Part shown: in pieces, positions 1-6,342 of the stretch
How the letters are laid out: each line of letters begins with the position of its first letter
Numbering within the stretch: position 1 is the stretch's first letter
The notes under the pieces: generated by a model
The model's input: only the letters and a program-made list of their open reading frames with translations
Told to the model about the DNA's origin: nothing
Databases searched by the model: none
NCBI GenBank assembly: GCA_958352815.1
Contig: CATWQA010000049.1
Location: 1 to 13,965, forward strand
Reading direction: 5' to 3'
From: an uncultured Eubacteriales bacterium
GTDB taxonomy: Bacteria > Bacillota > Clostridia > Monoglobales > Monoglobaceae
Length of the DNA: 13,965 nucleotides
Made by a program: the position numbers and the translations under genes

Positions 1-173
1 GGGTCACACCCAAGCCGCGGCGGCAATGTCGCCAAAGCCTTTATCAAAATTATAATGTGACGTAATTGCATATACAGGGGTTTGGGGCAACGCCCCAATC
101 GGTTTCCCCGAAGGGGAAAACCGACGGCGCTCGGGGCGGAGGCGGCGAGCGCAACCGGGTGGGCGATTAAAAA
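1..173. repeat. GC-rich intergenic repeat and hairpin region
   Basis: No gene is visible here. Bases 1-53 contain GGGTCACA and AAAGCCTTTATCAAAA, words found in the same order at 13864-13928 and, inverted, near 9792-9855, so this is the degenerate end of a dispersed repeat. Two perfect or near-perfect hairpins follow: TTGGGGC/GCCCCAA (82-98, loop AAC) and TCGGTTTCCCC/GGGGAAAACCGA (99-124, loop GAA, one bulged A). Bases 148-168 (GAGCGCAACCGGGTGGGCG) resemble 9943-9960, the end of the repeat copy there. The hairpins could stop transcription coming from the lipoprotein gene, but no T-run follows on that strand, so I class them as repeat structure. Confidence 0.55.
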
Positions 174-767
174 CTATTGCTTTATCTGATTAATAGCATT
201 AAGAGTGTTTGTAACAAGCAAGTCAGGCAATTCTGAGCCCTCTACTTTCCAGCCGTCTCCCGACTTTACCATAACAACGCTCAGATTTTTCGTAACCGAG
301 GGCATTTCTCCGCTGCTTAAAATCTCCGCCAGCTTACCGTCCATCATTTCCTGATATTCTTCCTTTGTCATTGTAGGGAGCTTGCTCTGATACTCATCGC
401 TTGAAATCATTGCCGCAATGCTTTCAATATATTTCTGCATAACCTGAGACGCGTCTATCAAGTTGATATCCGCATTTACCGTAACCTTTTTGGAGTTCTG
501 CGCTTCTGCGGAATTAACCGTGTAGGTCACATTCCCCAGAGAGGACAGGATTATGCTTCTGAGCTCCGACTCCTGATTGATTGCCGAGGAATCGCAATAG
601 GTCTTGATTTTTTCCACATCTCCCGCAACAAAAGCGTTCATCACGCTGTCAAAAGCCTGCCGTGCCTCCTGCTCCGCCTCCTCGGCGCTACCTCCGCAAC
701 CGCTTAAAGCCAATGCCAAAACCGAAACAGATAATAACACCAATACAACATTCCTGATTTTCTTCAT
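174..767 (-). CDS. Small secreted lipoprotein, NTF2-like/DUF4878-like
   Basis: The product is about 197 residues. It starts with a lipoprotein signal peptide: Met-Lys-Lys-Ile-Arg, a hydrophobic stretch (about residues 7-22) and the lipobox Leu-Ser-Gly-Cys with the lipidated Cys at 24. It should be anchored to the outer face of the membrane. The remainder (Ala-Phe near 38, a 'GDVEKIKTYC' segment, and a final beta-rich 'GDGWKVEG') looks like the small NTF2-like fold of DUF4878-type lipoproteins, a resemblance judged by eye; function is unknown. I chose the ATG at 767 because AAGGAG lies seven bases upstream and the signal peptide then begins correctly; an in-frame ATG at 800 would add a charged, unlikely leader. 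It has its own promoter at 813-841 and is monocistronic as far as the window shows. Confidence 0.8.
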   Translation of the reverse strand: MKKIRNVVLVLLSVSVLALALSGCGGSAEEAEQEARQAFDSVMNAFVAGDVEKIKTYCDSSAINQESELRSIILSSLGNVTYTVNSAEAQNSKKVTVNADINLIDASQVMQKYIESIAAMISSDEYQSKLPTMTKEEYQEMMDGKLAEILSSGEMPSVTKNLSVVMVKSGDGWKVEGSELPDLLVTNTLNAINQIKQ

Positions 768-812
768 GGTTTCTCTCCTTAATCTGTTTTTAAACATCAT
801 ATGCTATCATGA

Positions 813-841
813 ATTATACACTATTGCTTATTAAAAGTCAA
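813..841 (-). promoter_or_regulatory. Housekeeping promoter of the lipoprotein gene
   Basis: Read on the minus strand, TTGACT (836-841) is followed by a 17-base spacer and TATAAT (813-818), close to the sigma-A consensus. The expected transcript start is near 806, giving a leader of about 40 bases that carries AAGGAG before the ATG at 767. Confidence 0.85.
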
Positions 842-903
842 TGGTTTACGGCTTTGTCTTAATTAAAATAAATCAGATATTAACCTCTAAACCTTTCTCT
901 CAT

Positions 904-938
904 ATAAAAAGGAACAATCAATTCACTGACTGCTCCTT
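904..938 (-). terminator. Intrinsic terminator of the four-gene minus-strand cassette
   Basis: On the minus strand, AAGGAGCAGTCA (938-927) pairs with TGATTGTTCCTT (920-909) around a six-base loop. This is a 12-bp stem with two G-U pairs, followed by further T residues. It lies about 130 bases beyond the AAA+ gene stop and before the lipoprotein promoter, so it closes the cassette as a transcription unit. Confidence 0.75.
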
Positions 939-1067
939 CTTATAACTTGCTTAATTTTATTCCACTAAAAAATATCGAAATTGAAAGTATTATTGATTTG
1001 TGTTTCAAAAGCACAGCATTTCAACACCAAAGATTTGATTTACTCACAAACAGAAATCGAAACCATA

Positions 1068-2189
1068 TCAATTATTATCCTCTTTATCATCTGCAAACAT
1101 AAAATCTTCCGCTTTAATTGTTGATAATTCGATATATCCGGGATTTACTGTGTTTATTATTCTTCTTGCATGATTCATAACCAAGTCATCATAAAGATTT
1201 CTTGCCAATCTGCCGTTTGCAAAGTTCTCATCCTTAAACAAAATCTGTTGTTCAAAATAAAAGTGTATTTTTTCTTTAACCTTATCTTCCAAGACATAAT
1301 CGTTACTCTTACACATAGAAAGTAATATCTCGTCAAGCTCGGTAGCACTGTAGTCATCAAATTCTATAAATGTGTTAAAACGAGATTTTAATCCGGGATT
1401 GGACTCAAAAAACTTGTTCATAGGTTCAGTATATCCGGCAACAATCACGACCAAATCATCTCTGTAATCTTCCAAAGCTTTCGTCAATTCGGTTAAACAC
1501 TCTCTGCCGTAAGAATCCGCATTATCATTCTCTGTTATGCTGTACGCTTCATCAATAAACAGCACTCCTCCCTTAGCCTGCTCAATCACCTTTTTCACTT
1601 TGAGCGCTGTTTGTCCTTGATATCCGGCAATAAGGTCTGTCCTTGAAACCTCAACAAAATGCCCTTTTGACAGCAAACCTATTCTCTTATAAATCCTGCC
1701 GACAATCCTCGCAACTGTTGTTTTTCCCGTTCCGGGATTTCCGGTGAATGCAAGATGCAAGGTATTCTTCGCAGAATGGAGATTTTTTTCTCTGCGCATC
1801 TGCTGAACCTTTTGATACACAATTAAATCTTGAACTTTATTTTTCACTTTTTCCAAACCGACAAGAGCATCCAGTTCATCTAACAAGTCTTGGAGTGTCC
1901 TCTTATCATCATCTGCATCCGAAATAGACTTGCAAATACTCTGGATAGCGGAGTATCCGTAAAATTCAATCAGGCTGGATTTGACAACATGCGCAGCACA
2001 TTTAATTTCTTTTCTAAAATTTGCATTGTCAACCGAGTCCGACATTTTTTTAAGCAAAGCAATTGTGGCAGATTTACTATGTTCTTCTACGATCGCATTT
2101 GCTAATTTTGTTATTTCACCGCAAGAGTCAGTAACAGCGTCTAATTTTGATGCATTATTTATCAATGCCTTAGCATACTTATCCATCAT
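1068..2189 (-). CDS. CbxX/CfqX (SpoVK-like) AAA+ ATPase
   Basis: This is a 373-residue AAA+ remodelling ATPase. Residues 1-105 form a helical N-terminal region I do not recognise. The AAA module follows: a VGLEKVK start (110-116), Walker A GNPGTGKTT (150-158), pore loop IAGYQGQT (187-194), Walker B VLFIDEA (209-215), sensor 1 in VVIVAGY (247-253), arginine finger in NPGLKSRF (R270) and sensor 2 in NGRLARNL (325-332). All motifs look intact. Spacing and pore loop are those of the CbxX/CfqX family, which includes SpoVK, CbbX and the EccA ATPases of type VII secretion. Such proteins form rings that pull on protein tails. It is the last gene of the cassette. The preceding stop codon overlaps its TGAGGA ribosome site, suggesting translational coupling. 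The second ATG (2186) is equally possible and slightly better spaced. It probably acts on one or both tail-bearing partners upstream (inference). Confidence 0.88.
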   Translation of the reverse strand: MMDKYAKALINNASKLDAVTDSCGEITKLANAIVEEHSKSATIALLKKMSDSVDNANFRKEIKCAAHVVKSSLIEFYGYSAIQSICKSISDADDDKRTLQDLLDELDALVGLEKVKNKVQDLIVYQKVQQMRREKNLHSAKNTLHLAFTGNPGTGKTTVARIVGRIYKRIGLLSKGHFVEVSRTDLIAGYQGQTALKVKKVIEQAKGGVLFIDEAYSITENDNADSYGRECLTELTKALEDYRDDLVVIVAGYTEPMNKFFESNPGLKSRFNTFIEFDDYSATELDEILLSMCKSNDYVLEDKVKEKIHFYFEQQILFKDENFANGRLARNLYDDLVMNHARRIINTVNPGYIELSTIKAEDFMFADDKEDNN

Positions 2190-2196
2190 AAAATCC

Positions 2197-3630
2197 TCAA
2201 AACAGAAGTAAAATCAACTCGATTATTGCTAAACCCGCTGCCCCACCGGCAACCCAATAGGCATATTTAATTTTTTTCATCAATAACCCAATATTAATAT
2301 CGGACATTAGCATGACTTCCGAAATTTTCTTATCTTCTTCAACCTTATTGTTCTGTATTTTCGTTTCAATATTCTGTAAACTGTTATAAACGTTGTTAAA
2401 ATTATCTTTGAACGTGTTTATATCACCCCACATAGGATCAATATCTTCAATGTGATCAATCGATTTTAGATGATCTGTATAAAAAGCCGTTTCTTGAATT
2501 ACAGGTATTTGATTGTCCAGCAAATTCGAAGTATTCTCAAGTTTTTCGGATGTACTGAAAAGCGACTCTTTAAATGTTTTTGCTTCATCACGAAGAACAC
2601 GGATGTCTTTATTTACCTGTTCTGATAAAGCTTTGTTTTTATTATTAGCCGATTCAATATCTTTTGCTGTTTTTTCCGAAAGCTCTGTAACGCTGTCTGT
2701 CACTGCTTTAATTTCGTTACGAAGCGCACTGACATCTATGTCTACCTGTTCTGATAAAGCTTTATTTTTATTGTTGACCGATGTAATATCCTTTGCCGTT
2801 TTCTCTGATAACTTTGCAATGCTGTCTGATACCGCTTCAATTTCGTCAAGAAGATTACTTACATCTTTGTTTACCTGTTCTGATAAATTTTTGATTTTAT
2901 TATTAGCGGATGTGATATCTTTTGTTGTTTTATCCGAAAGCATTTTGATGTTATCTGCGGCTACTTCAACTTCATTAAAAAGAGTACTGACACCTCTGTC
3001 TACCCGATCTGATAAATCTTTGTTTTTATTATTAACCGATGTAATATCTTGCGCTGTTTTTTCTGAAAGCTCTTTAATACCGGCTAACACTGCTTTGATT
3101 TCAGCTTGTATTTTAGCGTAATCACTCGATATTCTTTCAATATTTAAACCTTCGAATTTTTTCCTAAATGCTTTTAATGCATTAACAGCTATTGTGATAT
3201 TTTCTTGTTCCTTCTTTATATCCGCTTGATGTACATTCAGTCTATTCTGCTGCTCTTCAAGTTCTTCATTGTGTTTTCTTAGTGTATCTTGTTGTTTTCT
3301 AACATCATTACTCGTTTTTCTAATGGCTTCAAGATTGGCAACTATACTTGCAATATAGTACTTGTCCAGCGTTTCAAGAGCATTATAGACTTCCCGAAAT
3401 TCTCTAATCACCTTATTATTTGTAGTATTTACAGAAATAAAATTTTTTTGTATAGTCTCTAATCTATCATTCAGCTCATATCCGGTCACTTTATGGTCAC
3501 CTAATCCCAAAAAACCGCCGTCCGTTCGAACCTTACTTATTTTAAGTTCGTCCTCTGTTTTTTCGGAGAACTCCTTTAGTCGTTTTTTAGCCAAATCAAA
3601 TTCACGTTTATTGATTTTAATTTCATTCAT
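2197..3630 (-). CDS. Tail-anchored coiled-coil protein with four 43-residue repeats
   Basis: The product has 477 residues. Residues 1-60 form a soluble head with a conserved-looking Gly-rich turn (GGFLGLGDHKVTGYELN, 38-54). Residues 60-187 are long charged helices. Residues 188-359 hold four tandem 43-residue repeats (starts at 188, 231, 274, 317), each built on LSEKTxKDIxSxNNKNKxLSEQV, with the last one degenerating. A linker (360-450) leads to a C-terminal hydrophobic helix (about 457-477) that ends the protein, so it should be a tail-anchored membrane protein with a large cytoplasmic coiled coil. I know of no function; I recall head-plus-coiled-coil proteins of this kind in Clostridia but cannot confirm it here. 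It starts 11 bases after the small protein's stop, with AGGAG before the ATG, and its stop overlaps the ribosome site of the AAA+ gene. Confidence 0.8.
   Translation of the reverse strand: MNEIKINKREFDLAKKRLKEFSEKTEDELKISKVRTDGGFLGLGDHKVTGYELNDRLETIQKNFISVNTTNNKVIREFREVYNALETLDKYYIASIVANLEAIRKTSNDVRKQQDTLRKHNEELEEQQNRLNVHQADIKKEQENITIAVNALKAFRKKFEGLNIERISSDYAKIQAEIKAVLAGIKELSEKTAQDITSVNNKNKDLSDRVDRGVSTLFNEVEVAADNIKMLSDKTTKDITSANNKIKNLSEQVNKDVSNLLDEIEAVSDSIAKLSEKTAKDITSVNNKNKALSEQVDIDVSALRNEIKAVTDSVTELSEKTAKDIESANNKNKALSEQVNKDIRVLRDEAKTFKESLFSTSEKLENTSNLLDNQIPVIQETAFYTDHLKSIDHIEDIDPMWGDINTFKDNFNNVYNSLQNIETKIQNNKVEEDKKISEVMLMSDINIGLLMKKIKYAYWVAGGAAGLAIIELILLLF
2554..3069 (-). repeat. Four tandem 129-bp repeats inside the coiled-coil gene
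   Basis: Four in-frame 129-bp units encode residues 188-230, 231-273, 274-316 and 317-359. The units share words such as GATAAAGCTTT and TTTTATTATT(A) on the plus strand and differ enough at third positions to be older than a fresh duplication. A half unit (residues 172-187, EIKAVLAGIKE) precedes them. Copy number may vary between strains. Confidence 0.85.
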
Positions 3631-3641
3631 AATTCCTACTC

Positions 3642-4145
3642 CTATTCCAAAAAATCGTCCAACTCATCTGAAATCAAATCATTCTCATTCATAACCGAAA
3701 TAAATTCACCGTCAACAGCGACTTCTTTATTATCTTTAGGGTTTGCGTCCGCTTCACCGGAAAAGTCTTCCACAAAATCTTCCATAATGTCGGCATATGC
3801 ATCTTTCATTATGGAAGCGGCTTCAGAATGTCGTTCAAAAATTGTTTGCGCACTTTCACTCTTAGCTTGATACATTTCCTCCATAGCATTAGCGTTTTGT
3901 GTGTTCGTGGTATGTTGAGTGTTTTGGGTGTTTTGGGTGTTTTGGGTGTTTTGGGTGTTTTGGGTGTTTTGGGTGTTTTGAGAAAAATTATCCTCATGAG
4001 GCTCTGATTTAGCCTCTGCTTCAGCCTCTGCTTTTTCATCTACCGTTCCTGTCATAATGCTATAAGATTTTCCTTTTTTGTGCAACCAAAAGGCAACGCC
4101 TGCAGCTAATCCGGCTACCGAAGCACAAATAAACAGTTTATTCAT
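3642..4145 (-). CDS. Small N-anchored membrane protein with (QNT) linker and shared C-terminal tail
   Basis: The product has 167 residues. A short hydrophobic N-terminus (about 4-21, then HKKGK) gives one membrane helix with the rest probably cytoplasmic. An acidic Ala/Glu stretch (37-48) and a low-complexity Gln-Asn-Thr linker (56-77, seven units) lead to the conserved block RHxEAAxxMKxAYxxIMEDFVEDFS (105-129). That block is 19/25 identical to the C-terminal block of the HNH/membrane protein upstream. The protein ends in an acidic ISDELDDFLE. I chose the ATG at 4145 because GGAGG sits seven bases before it; the in-frame ATG at 4163 lies at the edge of that ribosome site. Function is unknown; the layout suggests an adaptor or decoy that presents the same tail as the nuclease to a shared partner (inference). 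Confidence 0.78.
   Translation of the reverse strand: MNKLFICASVAGLAAGVAFWLHKKGKSYSIMTGTVDEKAEAEAEAKSEPHEDNFSQNTQNTQNTQNTQNTQNTQNTQHTTNTQNANAMEEMYQAKSESAQTIFERHSEAASIMKDAYADIMEDFVEDFSGEADANPKDNKEVAVDGEFISVMNENDLISDELDDFLE
3919..3981 (-). repeat. 9-bp tandem repeat (seven units) coding Gln-Asn-Thr
   Basis: On the plus strand GTGTTTTGG is repeated six times without error from 3919 to 3972, and a seventh unit differs only in its last base (GTGTTTTGA, 3973-3981). The 9-bp unit keeps the reading frame, so slippage would lengthen or shorten the linker without breaking the protein. Confidence 0.95.
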
Positions 4146-4228
4146 TACTATTTCCTCCTTCATTCAACCAATCAAGCAAATCATCCAAATCATCTCTTGC
4201 CTTGTCAAGTTCATTATTGATTATTACA
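4138..4228 (-). other. Probable frameshifted C-terminal tail of the HNH/membrane gene
   Basis: The main reading frame of the HNH gene ends with two stops (TAATAA, 4221-4226). Another minus-strand frame is open from just after a TAA near 4230 down to 4138. It reads EDVIINNELDKARDDLDDLLDWL and then NEGGNSNE, an acidic helix-like tail resembling the small protein's end (ISDELDDFLE). It ends in a TAA overlapping the next ATG (ATGAATAA, 4145-4138). The frames are compatible only within about eight bases (AAGAAGATG), consistent with a one-base loss there. No classical -1 slippery heptamer is visible at the junction, so a mutation or assembly error is likelier than programmed frameshifting. Confidence 0.6.
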
Positions 4229-5858
4229 TCTTCTTATATATTTTGGGTGTATGTACGGTTTTAGAAAAATCCTCAACAAAATCTTCCATTATCTCCCCGT
4301 ACGCTTCCTTCATTTGATTAGCTGCCTCGCGATGTCTCCTTGAAATATTGGATTGAGCATTTTCCTTATCTCTTTCGAGCAGGGCTTCATTTACAATTTT
4401 AACTTTATTCTGTTCATCAATAACTCGGTTCCCCTTCTCCATTACAGCAGCTTGCGCTTCAGCCTTTTGCCTTTTGGCAATAAACTTATCAATGAGATTG
4501 ATAATAATGGCGCCAACCAATCCACTTACTAAACTCGCCAAAAACATACCTATTAGATTCGCCAAAGTTCCTAACAAAGGTAAACTTATTTGCATTCCGG
4601 GGACTGATAACAAGATTTTTTCAAACAATTCCCCAAGGAAAATTGCGCCTCCCGCAATTAAACCTGTTGTAATTATTTTACCAACTTGAGCCACCTTAAC
4701 ACTGAAAGGCTTATCTTTGTTTTTCTTATCACGAAGGTATCTTACAGCTTCAATCACAGAAGTAACACCTTGTTTAATGAGACCGGCAAGTTTCCTGAAC
4801 ATACTTACAATAGGACCAAAAATCTCAGTCACTATAGTACCGACTACACTGGATGCTCCTGTGTGCAAAACATCGGTAATTTTCATGAAAAACGATTTAA
4901 TTGCCTTTTTCATTTCCTCTAAGAATCCTTTAAGCGATTTAGCTTTGCTCTTTAAAAATCTCACAAAACCGTTTATCACTTCTCTGAGCAATGAAACCAA
5001 TGCGGATACCGCCATTTGTTTCAAAGCATCTTTACCGGCTTTCTTTGCAGTTGATTTAGCAACACCTTTAGCAACATCCCTGTCAATAGCATTTCTTGCA
5101 GCCTTATCACTTTTCTTCATAAGTTCATCATCTGCGTCAAGCTTATCCTGCAAGTTCTTGTTTTTCTTTTCTTTTGCCTTTTGCTTTTCAACATCAGACA
5201 TATTAGATTTATCTATCTTTTCGTTTGCACGCCTATTTTGTTCTATCAAATCCTTTTCTCTTTGTTCTCTGCCTTCAATGTATTCAGCAACACTCTTTGC
5301 ACCTTTGCTTTTGTTCAAGGATTCATTTGTAGGTTTGAGATTTTCATCCTTGTTAGCAAGATCTTCTGTACTTATTCCGGCTTGTTTTCTTCGCGGATTT
5401 TCATATATTTCTTTTCTGGAAACCACATGATCTAAATTTGCACTATCGTTTTGAGTAAAATATTTACCTGTATATTCATCTCTTAAGTTTCCGGCTTGCT
5501 GTTGTTCTTTCATAGCCTTATTGGCACTCTTATATTTAGAGTCCTGCATTACTTTCTTGCCGACATATTCATATGTTTCGTCCTTATGAACTCTATCATA
5601 TTCCTGATTTAAGGTCTCATCGGTAAGATCCAACCCGATTTGGTTACTGAATTGTCTCAAAACTTCTTCATAAATTACCGTTCCTAAAGCCTCCGGATTT
5701 CCGATTTTTTCTTTTTCTTCTGCGAGAAATTCCATATCCTCAAGTTCTTCTTCCAGTTGGCTTTGAAGTTTTTCCTCCAACTCATCCAAATCAAAGGCTT
5801 CCGTTAAATCTTCTTCTATCTGACTACCTTTATTAAAAACGGCATTTTCATTCTCCAT
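4224..5858 (-). CDS. HNH endonuclease-like membrane protein with conserved C-terminal tail
   Basis: The product has 544 residues as read. An acidic N-terminus (1-50) and helices to about 120 precede an HNH-type domain (126-186): a YTGKYF turn, Asp-His (143-144), SRKEI, then NLKPTN (173-178) and LNKSKG (181-186), matching the Asp-His...Asn...Asn-x-x-Lys pattern of Cys-free HNH nucleases. Lys-rich helices (190-280) follow. Amphipathic helices (282-372) come next, then two or more membrane segments (about 394-412 and 427-456), a charged stalk, and the block RHxEAAxxMKxAYxxIMEDFVEDFS (508-532) shared with the next gene. The reading frame then appears to be lost (see 4138-4228). It is the first gene of the cassette, with AGGAAAGG before the ATG. 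I propose a membrane-held nuclease controlled by its tail; the nuclease call is a motif match, the role inference. Confidence 0.75.
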   Translation of the reverse strand: MENENAVFNKGSQIEEDLTEAFDLDELEEKLQSQLEEELEDMEFLAEEKEKIGNPEALGTVIYEEVLRQFSNQIGLDLTDETLNQEYDRVHKDETYEYVGKKVMQDSKYKSANKAMKEQQQAGNLRDEYTGKYFTQNDSANLDHVVSRKEIYENPRRKQAGISTEDLANKDENLKPTNESLNKSKGAKSVAEYIEGREQREKDLIEQNRRANEKIDKSNMSDVEKQKAKEKKNKNLQDKLDADDELMKKSDKAARNAIDRDVAKGVAKSTAKKAGKDALKQMAVSALVSLLREVINGFVRFLKSKAKSLKGFLEEMKKAIKSFFMKITDVLHTGASSVVGTIVTEIFGPIVSMFRKLAGLIKQGVTSVIEAVRYLRDKKNKDKPFSVKVAQVGKIITTGLIAGGAIFLGELFEKILLSVPGMQISLPLLGTLANLIGMFLASLVSGLVGAIIINLIDKFIAKRQKAEAQAAVMEKGNRVIDEQNKVKIVNEALLERDKENAQSNISRRHREAANQMKEAYGEIMEDFVEDFSKTVHTPKIYKKM

Positions 5859-5899
5859 ATTTTACCTTTCCTTTCAGAGCATACGTAAGTGATAATACT

Positions 5900-5905
5900 A
5901 TTATA
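5900..5905 (-). promoter_or_regulatory. Likely -10 element of the four-gene cassette
   Basis: On the minus strand TATAAT reads at 5905-5900, about 42 bases before the first ATG (5858), within GTTATAATAG. No good TTGACA-like -35 lies 16-18 bases upstream, so the promoter may be weak, activated, or read by another sigma factor. Confidence 0.5.
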
Positions 5906-6218
5906 ACATAACACTTGGACAAATCCTGACCTTTTAAGAAAAAACTTTGCTAAAAATTCAAATTTTAATCATTTTTTACATCCAAATTTGCAATATTTAT
6001 TAGTTCTTGCAAATTAGTACGATTTATTGTAACATAAAACTCAACAAAGTGTAACACTAAGCATTTACGATCATATTTTTTAATACACATTGGTTATCCT
6101 ATCTTGTCTATACTCTTTCCTGTGCCAAGATATCCCTGTAAAAATTACGTTAATAGTCTAATTCTTAAATATTAACTAAAAATTCGGGCAATATGGCAAA
6201 AATATTTATATTTAATAC

Positions 6219-6247
6219 TTGAAATCACAAGATTTAAGGTGTATAAT
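6219..6247 (+). promoter_or_regulatory. Housekeeping promoter of pta-ackA
   Basis: TTGAAA (6219-6224), a 17-base spacer and TATAAT (6242-6247) match the sigma-A consensus. A start near 6254 gives a leader of about 90 bases before the pta ATG. Confidence 0.85.
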
Positions 6248-6342
6248 AAGTTATCAAGTATCAAAATTTGCCAAAACCGATACTTGCTGTTTGCTTTGAA
6301 AATAATTATCACTTAAAAATATACACAAGAGAGGTAAAACAA

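Larger units (their letters stand above)
5859..6342. other. Divergent intergenic region, A+T-rich, no gene
   Basis: This 484-base spacer separates the minus-strand cassette from pta. Apart from the two promoters listed separately, I see only a short palindrome AGTGT-A-ACACT (6048-6058) and repeated TAACATAA words (5905-5912, 6030-6037). No convincing gene, RNA gene or riboswitch was found. Its A+T richness matches the cassette rather than pta. Confidence 0.6.

Noticed and set aside
2513..3121. Long plus-strand open frame (202 codons) opposite the coiled-coil gene
   Set aside because: It mirrors the 129-bp repeats of the real gene, has Ser/Leu-rich low-complexity content and no ribosome site; it is a shadow frame.
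3919..3981. CRISPR-like repeats
   Set aside because: The units are 9 bp, contiguous, have no spacers and lie in frame inside a gene.
4215..4240. Programmed -1 ribosomal frameshift at the end of the HNH gene
   Set aside because: No X-XXY-YYZ slippery heptamer in the zero frame and no obvious downstream structure; mutation or assembly error is simpler.
4241..4250. TTTTGGGTGT near the frameshift, matching the unit of the 9-bp array
   Set aside because: Only about ten bases match and it is a single occurrence; gene conversion with the array cannot be told from chance.
4717..5430. Plus-strand open frame of 237 codons opposite the HNH gene
   Set aside because: It is antisense to a Lys-rich coding region, which creates Phe/Leu/Ser-rich shadows; no ribosome site and no recognisable motif.
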